A stretch of 34,449 bases of DNA from Blastocatellia bacterium. GTDB taxonomy: Bacteria; Acidobacteriota; Blastocatellia; RBC074. This document shows positions 15,675-25,000 of this stretch, piece by piece (within the stretch, counting starts at the first letter, position 1; the number at the start of each line of letters is the position of its first letter). The position numbers were made by a program, and so were the translations under genes. Under the pieces are notes generated by a model. That model did no database searches. It was not told the DNA's origin and saw only the letters and a program-made list of their open reading frames with translations. The stretch is from assembly GCA_016789725.1 (NCBI GenBank), contig JAEUQN010000067.1, positions 1-34,449 on the forward strand, read 5' to 3'.

Positions 15675-17297
15675 TCACAACTTAACTTCCCAGCCCTTGC
15701 GATACAGCGGACGCACGAGCTTGTTGGCTTCTTTGTTGTTCGTGATTTCGCCTTTGACATTGTCCCAGAGCAGCTTGCCTTCAAACCGTACGGCAATCGC
15801 ACCGAGCACGAGCCATTCGGTGTACGGACCGGCGATGCTGAAGTTGGAACACGCCGGAGCACCGCCTTTGCACGCGCGAATCCAATCGCGGACATGCGCG
15901 GCGTGGTTGCTGCCCGTACTCGCTCCGGGCGCACGCGACAAATATTCAGCGGGTAGTTTGTATTCCGCCCAACGTTCGCCGGGCAATAAGCCCACGCCTT
16001 CGCCGCGCCCGCTCGTGCCGAGATAACCTTTTGAGCCGACAAAGATGTTGTTGTATCCAATGCCTTGCGGTGGTCGCGGAGGAGTTGCCGCCGCGCCTGC
16101 GGGAGCGCCAGGAGGTCTGCCTCCGCCGCCAAAGCCGCCGCCAACTGGGCCGACTTGTGGCCCTTTGCCAGCAATCTTACGCGCTTGCTCGACCGTCATT
16201 CCCGACGGCAAATATGCATCACCATTCGGCGAGTGATACCAATACACAGTCACGGGCGGCATGCTGCCGCGCGCGCCGAATTCGTATTTGATCGTCAATT
16301 CATCGGGGAAGGTGAACGGCGGCAAGGTGTTTTTCTTGGTGCACTCGACGCTGATGAGATGGCGGGGATGCAACTGCAACGCCCAATTCGCGGGGCCGAG
16401 AATATGCACGCCCCAATCGCCAATCAGCCCGCTGCCAAAATCATAAAACGCGCGCCAATTGAACGGCAGAAAGAAACCGAAATCATTGTTGCCACCAAAA
16501 CCACCACCGCCTGGTGGAGCGCCCGCAGGCGTACCGCCGGGAATGGGGCCACCGCCGCCGCCACCTAAACGCGGACGGCGTGCATCACGTTCGGCAATGT
16601 GTTTTTTATAGTCTTCATCGCCCGCTGTGAACGGACGATTGGCCGCCGTGCCGAGCCACAAATCCCAATCTAACGTCTCCGGTACAGGCGTTGCGGCGGG
16701 TGTTTTCGTCATCTCCTGCGGCCAACTGGCGCGACCTGTCCACGCATGGACTTCTTTGACCTCGCCGATTTCGCCTGACCAGAAGATTTCGCACGCCACG
16801 CGCGTCGCATCGTGCGAATAGCCTTGATTGCCCATTTGCGTGGCGACCTTGTATTTCTCCGCCGCCTGCGTCAGCAACCGCGCTTCCCACGGCGTGCGCG
16901 TCAGCGGTTTCTCAACATAGACGCTTTTGCCCGCTTGCATACAGGCGAGCGCACAGTAAGCGTGCATGTGATCGGGCGTGCCGATGACGACGGCGTCAAT
17001 CTGCTTGCCTTCTTTGTCGAGCATCTGGCGAAAGTCTTTGTAGCGCCGCGCTTTCTCAAACGTCTTGAAGCCCTGTTCGGCGCGCTTCCAATCCACATCG
17101 GCGAGCGCGACAAGGTTTTCATCTTTGCATTGCCGCATATCGCTGAGCGGTTGTCCGCCCGCGCCAATGCCTGCGATGTTGAGTTTTTCGTTCGGCGATT
17201 GATAACCCAATCGTTTGAGCGAGGCCACCGACGGAAGCGGCAAAGCCCCGGTCAGCAACGTGCCGAACATAAAGTAACGTCTGGAAATGGGTGACAT
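15675..17297 (-). CDS. Tat-exported Gfo/Idh/MocA family oxidoreductase
   Basis: This protein of about 540 residues starts at the ATG at 17297, which has GAGGAGGG just upstream. Longer reading frames only translate a 7-bp repeat. The N-terminus SRRYFMFGTLLTGALPLP is a twin-arginine signal, so the protein is probably periplasmic. The NAD(P)-binding Rossmann motif is LNIAGIGAGGQP, and YVEKPLTRTPWEA carries the conserved EKP lysine. Two Gly/Pro-rich inserts are present, one with GGGGGGPIPGGTPAG and one with GGGFGGGGRPPGAPAG. Family members oxidise or reduce sugars and cyclitols, often with tightly bound cofactor when exported. With the adjacent isomerase-like protein it could act on 3-keto sugars; this is inference. 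Confidence 0.88.
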   Translation of the reverse strand: MSPISRRYFMFGTLLTGALPLPSVASLKRLGYQSPNEKLNIAGIGAGGQPLSDMRQCKDENLVALADVDWKRAEQGFKTFEKARRYKDFRQMLDKEGKQIDAVVIGTPDHMHAYCALACMQAGKSVYVEKPLTRTPWEARLLTQAAEKYKVATQMGNQGYSHDATRVACEIFWSGEIGEVKEVHAWTGRASWPQEMTKTPAATPVPETLDWDLWLGTAANRPFTAGDEDYKKHIAERDARRPRLGGGGGGPIPGGTPAGAPPGGGGFGGNNDFGFFLPFNWRAFYDFGSGLIGDWGVHILGPANWALQLHPRHLISVECTKKNTLPPFTFPDELTIKYEFGARGSMPPVTVYWYHSPNGDAYLPSGMTVEQARKIAGKGPQVGPVGGGFGGGGRPPGAPAGAAATPPRPPQGIGYNNIFVGSKGYLGTSGRGEGVGLLPGERWAEYKLPAEYLSRAPGASTGSNHAAHVRDWIRACKGGAPACSNFSIAGPYTEWLVLGAIAVRFEGKLLWDNVKGEITNNKEANKLVRPLYRKGWEVKL

Positions 17298-17309
17298 AGC
17301 CCTCCTCGG

Positions 17310-17357
17310 AAAAGCAAAAGGCAAAAGGCAAAAAGCAAAAGGCAAAAGGCAAAAGGT
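17310..17357. repeat. Tandem AAAGGCA heptamers, six copies plus a partial
   Basis: Six 7-bp units follow each other (four AAAGGCA, two AAAAGCA), then a partial unit. Read on the minus strand they would encode alternating PFAFCLL, but they lie upstream of the supported start of the oxidoreductase gene. Two inverse units lie 84 bp away at 17441-17454. This is a second heptamer family, different in sequence from the one at rhaB but placed in the same way between genes of an operon. Confidence 0.9.
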
Positions 17358-17440
17358 CGGCACTTAATTTTTTTTTTCAAATAGAAAAGGGGCTTCCTTC
17401 CGAATCCCACTTTTGCCGTCAGTTGCGACTGTTTGAGATT

Positions 17441-17454
17441 TGCCTTTTGCCCTT
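17441..17454. repeat. Two inverse heptamer units (TGCCTTT, TGCCCTT)
   Basis: These are the reverse complement of the AAAGGCA units at 17310-17357 and lie just after the stop of the first PQQ-like gene. Pairing of the two groups would form a short imperfect stem across the gap. A run of ten T (about 17367-17376) lies between them. Confidence 0.65.
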
Positions 17455-17471
17455 TGATTTGGCGTTTCGCT

Positions 17472-19043
17472 TTAGTGCTCCATTGGAAAACCGAAAGCGT
17501 AAAACGTGCCGTCGAAGGTGGTCAGATAAAACTGTCCCATCCCGCCGGACAACGCATTGCCGCGCGCAAACGATTTGATCGTCGTGCCGCTGTTCCAAAG
17601 TTCCTTGCCTGTCGTGGCGTCGAGCGCATAAATCACGGCGGGCTTGGAACGCGCTGCGCGTTGTGCAGCCGTCACTCGTGCGTCATTTGTGCGGAACTCA
17701 CCGCTGGAAGTCGCAAACACCACGCCGTTGATGATTGTCGGTGCCAGCGGCGACACCAGAGCGCGTGACGTCCACCCCGATTGCAATGACAGGCTGCCGC
17801 CTTGTTCGACGACTTTCCACGCGACGACCGCATTGTCCGTGGGAGCCAGAATCCAGCGTGTGCCGCTCGCATCCTGCCAACTAGACAACGCACTCGGTGA
17901 AGCTTCTTTGCCGGCGGGTGTGGTGGCTAACGCCGTAGACAGATTCGCCGCATCCAGCAAATGCACGCTGCCCGTTTTGGTCGCGGCGGCAACCAGCGTT
18001 TTGCCTTTGAATTCAAATACGACGGGCGACGAGGAAAATTCCTGACCGCTTGCGGTGTAAGAACCTTTGGACTGCAACGTCTTCGGGTCAATCGCCGTCA
18101 CGCCGTTTGCCGTTGTCACATACGCGGTCCCATCGCCGCCGAACGCTGCGCCTGCGGAACCAACGACATCGCCTTTCCAACTCGCCATCGCTTTCGATTC
18201 AAAGTCATAAGCCCAGAGGCCATTCGCTACGCTGTTGCAGCTTTGTGCCGTCACGGCGAACGCTTTGCCATTGACGATAATCAGCCCACTGGCATTGGCT
18301 CCCGGTGGCAGGAACTTGACGGGCGGTTGATATTCCTGTCCATTGGATAAGTGCATCGAATGCAACATGCCATCGCTGGCCAGCGCGTAGATCACACTCA
18401 GGCCGCCAAAGCCGCCACCCATCGGAGGCGCATTGCTGGGACGCGGCGGGCCTTGCTGTGCGCCCGGCGGAGGCCCCGGTGGTGGCCCTTGTTGTGGACG
18501 GACATTAGCCAACGTCGTCGCGCCTTCCCACGGTGTGCCGACGGTGCTTTTCGCTGGTGTGTTACGACCGGGGCCAAAGCCGCCGCCAACCGCCGCAATC
18601 ATCGAAGTCGTCGGGCGCGCCACGCCTGTCGTCATGCCGCCCGGACAAGCGAGCGTACCTGCTTGTGCTGCGCCGCTGGTTGGCAATTTTCTCTCCCATT
18701 CCATCCGGCCCAAATCCGTGTCAATCGTGAACAGGTTGTCGCCGCTGCCCGCAATAAAGCCCAGCATGCGAAAGCCCCGATAGCCAATTAGCCGTTCGAG
18801 CGTCGCGGGCGCGGTCAGATTGTTCAATTGGTTCGGCGTGTTTTTGAGTTTCAGCTTCCAGAGGAATTGCACCGCGCCGGGTTTGGCTACGGAGTCTTTG
18901 TTGATCTTGGCGTCGGCTTTCACATTGGCCGTGCGTTGTGCATCGCCGTTGTCGGTCATCCAGTCGTTGTTCGCGCCGCGCTGTGCAAACGTCGTGATGG
19001 CGCAGGCAAACAAACAAATCGCAATCGTCAATATTCGTTTCAT
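17472..19043 (-). CDS. Exported PQQ-binding-like beta-propeller protein (first paralogue)
   Basis: The 523-residue protein has a signal peptide (MKRILTIAICLFACAITTFAQ). Propeller-blade features resembling quinoprotein dehydrogenases follow: MLGFIAGSGDNLFTIDTDLG, VHLLDAANLS and a last blade with VIYALDATTGKELWNSG. A Pro/Gly/Gln-rich insert (QQGPPPGPPPGAQQGPP) splits the middle. The ATG overlaps the stop of the preceding paralogue (TAATG), and AAAGGAGG lies 8 nt before it, so the two are translationally coupled. Full PQQ dehydrogenases have a Cys-Cys pair and Ca-binding residues; I cannot confirm these here, so catalysis is uncertain. It may instead be a scaffold or binding propeller in the periplasm. 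Confidence 0.82.
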   Translation of the reverse strand: MKRILTIAICLFACAITTFAQRGANNDWMTDNGDAQRTANVKADAKINKDSVAKPGAVQFLWKLKLKNTPNQLNNLTAPATLERLIGYRGFRMLGFIAGSGDNLFTIDTDLGRMEWERKLPTSGAAQAGTLACPGGMTTGVARPTTSMIAAVGGGFGPGRNTPAKSTVGTPWEGATTLANVRPQQGPPPGPPPGAQQGPPRPSNAPPMGGGFGGLSVIYALASDGMLHSMHLSNGQEYQPPVKFLPPGANASGLIIVNGKAFAVTAQSCNSVANGLWAYDFESKAMASWKGDVVGSAGAAFGGDGTAYVTTANGVTAIDPKTLQSKGSYTASGQEFSSSPVVFEFKGKTLVAAATKTGSVHLLDAANLSTALATTPAGKEASPSALSSWQDASGTRWILAPTDNAVVAWKVVEQGGSLSLQSGWTSRALVSPLAPTIINGVVFATSSGEFRTNDARVTAAQRAARSKPAVIYALDATTGKELWNSGTTIKSFARGNALSGGMGQFYLTTFDGTFYAFGFPMEH

Positions 19044-20674
19044 TAGCGGCTTCCTCCTTTCGCAGCGGATTGTGTCGTGCCGCTGGCAATGCCGAAGCAG
19101 TATTGATAACCATCAAACGTGCTGATGTAGACTTTGCCATTTGCGACGGACAGCCCGCCCCAGTGATTCCACGAAGCGATCTGATCGCCGCTGTTCCAAA
19201 GCTCTTTGCCCGTTTGTGCGTCGAGCGCATACAACACGGCTTTGGTCGAACCCTTGATGCGATATTCGGCGCGGTTGTACGCAAGACCAATGTCAAAGCG
19301 TGCTTGATCGGTGTCTTCGCCGCTGCCGTAGGCGAAGACGACGCCGTTGGCAATGACGGGCGGTTCCGCGCGATTCATATCACGCGACACCCAGGCTTGA
19401 TTAAGCGTGATTTTTCCGCCCTTCTCCTCGACTTTGAAGGCGAGAATCGCTCCATATTTGATGGGGCCATTTTCAATCGGTACTTTGAATTTGGAATGCT
19501 TCGGCCCCCAGAATGGCGAGAGCACCCAGCGTGTACCTTTTGCGTCCTCCCACGTCGCCAATGAACCCCAAACGCCAGCCGACGCGAAGTTCACTTCTTC
19601 GTTGCAATAGAGCGGCGTGCGCTGCAACGGCGTGCGGTGATCGTCGCCGCCGATGGATTCAGTGTCCATCAGATACATCACGCATTCCTTGCCGGAATCC
19701 ACCATCAGTTCTTTGCCTTTAAATTGGAAAATCGCGGGCGTCACCTGCATATCGAGGTCGCGTTTGAAAAGCCATTCAGCATTGCTGGGGCCGTAATAAT
19801 CCACCAGTTCGGCAACCTTCGTTTCAGGGTTCTGGCGCACGCCAATGATGCCGTTGCCGTAGATGCCGTTTTCCGGGTTCCACGGGCCGTCGCCGGTGCC
19901 GGTGTACATCACGCCTTTGCTGTCAATCGCCGGGCCGGTGCGTCCCCACATCCCGCCGCCCGCTGGCCCCCACGCGCCGACTTTGTTCGTCGCCAGATCG
20001 TAGATGTACACCATATTCGGATTGCCGCCGCAGCCCTGTGCCGTGTGCGTGTAAATGACGTTGTTGCGTAAATTCAGCGCGTACGGTTTACCGTTGGGCG
20101 GCATGAATTTCGCAGGCTTCTCAATCTCTTTGCCTGTTGCCAGATCGGTGCGATGCAGCATGCCGTCCCACGAAGCGGTGTAGACAATGTATTCGCCTTC
20201 GGCCTTGCCCGGCCCAATCACAGAAGTCGCGGTGATGCCGCCGGGACACAAGATACCGCCGCCGCGTCCGCCCGTCGCAGGCGGCGTCCAGGTGGATTGA
20301 AAATGCAGCTTCCAGAGTTGCGCGCCTGTTTCGGCATCAAGTGCGTAGAGGTTGTCGCTGACGCCTGTGACCAGCACGATTTGCTTTGGCCCGCTCGCGG
20401 TCTTGACGTTGCTGGCGATCAGCACGGGCAGCAGATTGTGCATCTGGCGCGGCTCGTTATCGAGTTTGGTTTTCCAGAGCAGCTTCATGTTTTTGACGCT
20501 GGTCGTGGAAAGAATCGTTTCGTTTTTCTGCCAACCGGTGCGTTCGATGTCGCCGCCATCGGTCAGCCAATCGGCCAGTTTGCCGCTTTGTGCTCGCAAA
20601 GGCAGTATCCCGGTGACAAGGCAAGCTAACATCATCAGCACACTTGCGATTTTCATAACCTTTCGCTGTCTCAT
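19043..20674 (-). CDS. Exported PQQ-binding-like beta-propeller protein (second paralogue)
   Basis: This protein of about 543 residues has a signal peptide (MKIASVLMMLACLVTGILPL region) and a mature start with LADWLTDGGDIERTGWQK. Blade motifs include NLYALDAETGAQLWKLHF, YIVYTASWDGMLHRTDL and AVLYALDAQTGKELWNSG, and the last blade is SVANGKVYISTFDGYQYCFG. The ATG at 20674 is chosen because GGGAG lies about 10 nt upstream; a second in-frame ATG at 20656 would also keep the signal peptide. It shares architecture and C-terminal blade sequence with the downstream paralogue but lacks the large Gly/Pro insert. The pair may form a heteromeric complex; this is inference from coupling and similarity. 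Confidence 0.82.
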   Translation of the reverse strand: MRQRKVMKIASVLMMLACLVTGILPLRAQSGKLADWLTDGGDIERTGWQKNETILSTTSVKNMKLLWKTKLDNEPRQMHNLLPVLIASNVKTASGPKQIVLVTGVSDNLYALDAETGAQLWKLHFQSTWTPPATGGRGGGILCPGGITATSVIGPGKAEGEYIVYTASWDGMLHRTDLATGKEIEKPAKFMPPNGKPYALNLRNNVIYTHTAQGCGGNPNMVYIYDLATNKVGAWGPAGGGMWGRTGPAIDSKGVMYTGTGDGPWNPENGIYGNGIIGVRQNPETKVAELVDYYGPSNAEWLFKRDLDMQVTPAIFQFKGKELMVDSGKECVMYLMDTESIGGDDHRTPLQRTPLYCNEEVNFASAGVWGSLATWEDAKGTRWVLSPFWGPKHSKFKVPIENGPIKYGAILAFKVEEKGGKITLNQAWVSRDMNRAEPPVIANGVVFAYGSGEDTDQARFDIGLAYNRAEYRIKGSTKAVLYALDAQTGKELWNSGDQIASWNHWGGLSVANGKVYISTFDGYQYCFGIASGTTQSAAKGGSR

Positions 20675-20824
20675 CTGAATAAACTCCCTGTTAATAATGG
20701 GAAGGCAAATGCCCTCGATAGACATAAATTATTTTTGGCAGCACAGCAGAATCCTGTGCAACGGACACGACAAAAGTCTTTTGGTATTTTGGATAAAGCC
20801 CTACGACGCCACCGCTCATGCAAC

Positions 20825-22018
20825 TTAATTGGATCGCCGGGGCGGAGCTTCAGGATCAACTTTCTGTTTGGTTGCTTCCGGGCGTGAAAAGCCCATGCCG
20901 CCGGAAGATTGCAATTTCTGATTGCGTAAGCGTTGATATTCGGCAAACGCTTTTTGTTGCTCTGCCGCATTGTTCAGGGCGCGACACGCCTGTGATAATT
21001 GAAACCATGTAACTTCGTTGTTGGCATTCAACGCAATCGCTTTGCGCAGAGGCAGCAAAGCTTCATCAGGTTTGCGCAACGAAACCAACGTTCGGCCCCA
21101 TCCCACCAGGGCTTCCTCAAAATCGGGATAATGTTTGATTGCCAGCGCAAACAATGCAACGGCCCGCTCAAACCGAGCCGCCTTGCGATGCAACTCGCCC
21201 GCTTCATACGCCGCGTTGGCATTCGTCGGATCAAGTTGTAATTCCTGCTCGAATTCCTTCAATGCCTCGGATTCTGCATTCGCATCCTGTGCCGCCCGTG
21301 CCAACTGCACACGTCCCAGGCGAAAATGCACGCCAGGATGATTTGGATTCAATTTCAAGACCTCACGATACGCGCCGAGCGCAGAATCCAGATGCCCCTG
21401 ACTTTCGTGCGCTTCACCCGCCGCCAGTTGCAGCCACAACGAATCGGGCGCAACTTGTGAGAGTTTTACTGCCGACAAATACGCATAATTCGCAAACAGG
21501 CGGCTGGCGTGGTAGAGGATTTCCGGGTCTTGGGGATACGCTTTGGTTAACTCTAGTGCAACTTCGACAGCTTTGTCATCTTGTTGCAACCCCGTGTAGG
21601 CACGTTGCAGTTGCAACCCGCTGGAACGTCGTAAGGCCGCGTCTTTCGTCTGCTTGAAGCCTTTTTGCAAAGCGGGAATGGCCTCCTGATATTGACCTAA
21701 TTCTGACAGTGACATCGCCAGCAAAATATCCAGATTCGGCAGGGTCGGTTTCAGTTTCAGAGCTTGTCGTAAGGCCGGGGCGGATTGCTCAAAGTTGCCC
21801 GCTTGATAATAAATCAATCCCAGCCGAGCGTGAATTTCAGCAATATTGGGAGCGAGTTCACGCAGCTTCTCGAAGGCTTGTGCGGCTTCATCATATCGTT
21901 GTGCGGCCAATGCTTTCTCGCCCGCTTGGGCATAGCGTTGCATTAACGCTTCGTTGTCTTGTTGTGCCATCCCACAAGCCGACCATAGGCAGAGCAAAAT
22001 CCAAATTCTGGACAACAT
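20825..22018 (-). CDS. Exported tetratricopeptide repeat protein
   Basis: The 397-residue protein has a short signal peptide (ILLCLWSACGMAQQ) and then about eight TPR units with the usual A/G/Y spacing, for example YDEAAQAFEKLRELAPN, YQEAIPALQKGFKQTK and LDSALGAYREVLKLNPNHP. The C-terminus is a short basic tail. TPR proteins are protein-protein interaction scaffolds, and this one is probably periplasmic or outer-membrane-facing. AAGGAG lies about 6 nt before the ATG, directly after a hairpin that follows the receptor gene. Its position between the receptor and the PQQ-like pair suggests a supporting role in that complex. No enzymatic domain is seen. Confidence 0.85.
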   Translation of the reverse strand: MLSRIWILLCLWSACGMAQQDNEALMQRYAQAGEKALAAQRYDEAAQAFEKLRELAPNIAEIHARLGLIYYQAGNFEQSAPALRQALKLKPTLPNLDILLAMSLSELGQYQEAIPALQKGFKQTKDAALRRSSGLQLQRAYTGLQQDDKAVEVALELTKAYPQDPEILYHASRLFANYAYLSAVKLSQVAPDSLWLQLAAGEAHESQGHLDSALGAYREVLKLNPNHPGVHFRLGRVQLARAAQDANAESEALKEFEQELQLDPTNANAAYEAGELHRKAARFERAVALFALAIKHYPDFEEALVGWGRTLVSLRKPDEALLPLRKAIALNANNEVTWFQLSQACRALNNAAEQQKAFAEYQRLRNQKLQSSGGMGFSRPEATKQKVDPEAPPRRSN

Positions 22019-22028
22019 TCGTTTCTCC

Positions 22029-22079
22029 TTGAAGAAAGACCCGCCAGATCAAAACTGACCTGACGGGAATTTTCTTCAA
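22029..22079 (-). terminator. Stem-loop after the TonB-dependent receptor gene (possible attenuator or terminator)
   Basis: Inverse arms run from 22029 to 22051 and from 22056 to 22079, with small mismatches and only a 4-nt loop. Conserved cores are TTGAAGAAA with CCCG-CAG-TCA. On the minus strand the stem starts about 16 nt past the receptor stop. It is followed by the Shine-Dalgarno site of the TPR gene, with no long T-run, so partial termination or mRNA stabilisation is more likely than a full stop. Confidence 0.6.
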
Positions 22080-22095
22080 GCATACACCTGCAACC

Positions 22096-25000
22096 TCACC
22101 AAACCAACTTTGCGCCAAGCTGGTTGATACGAGCCGGGCGAGTACTCAGCACCCGACCAAAACGGGAATCCGCAACGTTGCGAATCGGGCCGCCCCACTG
22201 CGTGTGATTGAAGGCATTGAAGGATTCAAAGCGAAACTGGAAGTTCAGCTTCTCAGTAATTGTGAAGTTCTTGAACAACCCCGTATCCCAATTGTTAATA
22301 CCAGGCAAGCGCAAGATGCCACGACCGGAAGTGCCAAGGAAACCGGCGGCGGGTTGCTTGAACGCGGCGGTATTGAACCATTGGTTGATGCTCTTGGTAA
22401 AACTGGCGTTCGGATCACCGACCAAATCGGCACGGTTCGTGCCGGAGGTGTCGTTCAGACCGCCCACATCCGCCGCCGAAATCGTCATCGGGAAGCCGCT
22501 TTGGAACGTTGCGATAGCGTTCACCTGCCAGCCACCGATCAACACGTCTACGGCCTTGTGCATGTCGCCGCCGAATTTCTTGCCACGTCCAACGGGCAGT
22601 TCGTAAACAAAGCTGCTCACCAAACGATGATCCACATCAAATTCGGAACGACCGCGATCACGGCGAATGTCGTTGTTGTTCAGGAAGCCTTGCCAACCGG
22701 CGACATCGTTGCCGATGCCAGCAGCAGCAGACTTGCTGTCAATGCTCTTCGCCCACGTATAAACGGCAGTGAAAAGCAACGAATTGCTGCGATGTTCGAC
22801 TTTCGCATTGAAAGCGTTATAGCTGGAATTCCCTGACCAATCGCTGTCAATGTACGTCGCAAAGTTCACGAAAGGCCGACGCGCGAGGACCGGACAATCG
22901 CCCACTGTCGGAGTGGCGGCACAGAGCGCAGGATTTGAGGGTGGACGTGCCTGCGCGATGTTGCGACGCATTAGCAGGTGCGTTCCCTTTGACCCAATGT
23001 AGTTGAGTTCCAGCGTGGTGTTCTTCATCAATTCCCGTTGCACGCCCAATGACCATTGTTGGACATAAGGATTTTTGGGGTTCGGCGACATACTCACGGC
23101 GAGGAAGGTATTCGCCGCTGGTGTTGCCACGCCAACGTTGGCAAAGTTCGGGAATAGTTGATTGGTCGTCAGGAGATTGGTTTGACCGAGGCTTTGGATA
23201 TAGTTGCCACGGCTCACGTATGGGAAGATGTCAGCCGCACCGTCAATTTCACGGCCTTCGGCAGAATCGAAGAAGATGCCATAACCGCCGCGCACCACCG
23301 TCTTGTCATCAAAGGGACGATAGGCGAAACCAAAGCGCGGTGCGAAAACCTTCTTCGAGGCATCGTTTGGATTACGACGACCAGCAAATTTGTAATAGCT
23401 TTGGTCACCCACAATGCCTTTATCCACCAGCGTCTTGTCCGCCACCAGCAAACCGCCGCGCGGATTCGACAAATCGCGCCAACCCATGCGGTCATTGCTT
23501 TCGTAAGGAACGTTGCGGAAATCGTAACGCAAACCCAGATTCAGCGTGAGACGCGCATTCACTTTCCAGTCGTCCTGAATGTAGGGCGCAAAATACAGGA
23601 AATTGAATTGGCGCGGGTTGCCGGTCTTGCCCGCGACGCCGAAACCGGCGGGTTGGAACACGCTGGCCCCGGAGAAATAGCCGAGTAGGAAATCAGCGAT
23701 AGCATTGTCCCTGGTGCGGTTCCCGGTGAAGAATCCGCTGAACGTGAATTGGCCTAAAAAGTCATTGGCCAGATCGCGTTGCAAATTCCATTTGCGGAAG
23801 TTGGCACCGATGTTCAGCGTATGACGGCCACGAATCCAGGTCGTGGTATTGCTGATGTCCCACATCGGTTGATAGCTGGATTGATAATCGTTCACGGCGC
23901 TGCCCCCGCCCGAAAGCCCCGTGCCAACGCCGCCAAACCCGACTGCCGGGTAAGAGCGTTGATCATCCGGCAACCCGGTAAAGACGCCCGTCAGTTGCAA
24001 CGGGTCAAGGTCGCTTTGCGGAGCGGTTGCACCATGTTGTACGGCGGACGCTTCCACAAAACCAAAGCGAAACTGATTGACGAGATTCGACCCCAGAGGC
24101 ACGGTGTGTGACACCTGCCAGTTCGTCGTTTTTTGTACGAAGAAAACATCGCCTAACTCGGTCGTGTTGCCAATCGCGGTGTTGGTGTAATCGGATTGGG
24201 TGTAGCGTCCGAAGACTGTTCCCCACTTGCCTAGTTGCTGGTCACCACGGAAGGTGAACTGCTTGGAATCCAGTGGCAGGTTGCGATTGCGGACATAATT
24301 ATTGCCCGCCGCGTTGGAGAAATTCGGAGCCGGGAAAAACTTGGTGCGGGCCAGATTCGCTAACCGTGAGAACCGATTGGTGGGAATCGTATTGTTCGGG
24401 AAACACGCGGCCTGATAATTCACGCCCGCCGTCGGATTGGCCGGTGTCGGTTCGCACAAGCCTGTTAATAAAGGGTCTTTAATTAAGGACGTAAATTGCC
24501 CACCCAACTGGGCAGCCGTCGGGATAATCAAAAAGTCCGTTTGGCCGCGAATGGTTTTCTGCTTCTCGAAGTTCGCCAGCCAGAAGGTTTTGTTTCGTCC
24601 ATCATAGATTTTGGGAACCCAAACCGGGCCACCTGCGACGAAGCCAAATTGATTTTGTCGGAGTTTATTTTTTGTCCCTGCCCAGCGAGACCCATCGGTG
24701 GGTTTGGGAATAGCATTGTTGAAAAACAGATTCGCGTCGAACGCATCATTGCGCCCGAACCAGAAGGCCGCGCCATGCAAATCGTTCGTACCGGTTTTGC
24801 TAACGATGTTGACCTGATTGGCGCTGAAGCCGTATTCCGCCGAATAGGTTCCGGTTTGTTCCTTGAACTCCTGGATCGCATCAATGGACAGAATCGCAGC
24901 AGGGGTGCCAAGCGCAGTGTCCGTGTTCGAGGTGCCGTCAATCAGGTAGTTGTTCGAGGTCGGACGCGCACCATTAATGCTGATGGCGTTGCCCGCGCCC

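Noticed and set aside
17298..17363. N-terminal extension of the Gfo/Idh/MocA protein
   Set aside because: It would only translate the AAAGGCA repeat into Phe/Leu/Cys-rich sequence ahead of the twin-arginine signal. The ATG at 17297 has GAGGAGGG just upstream.
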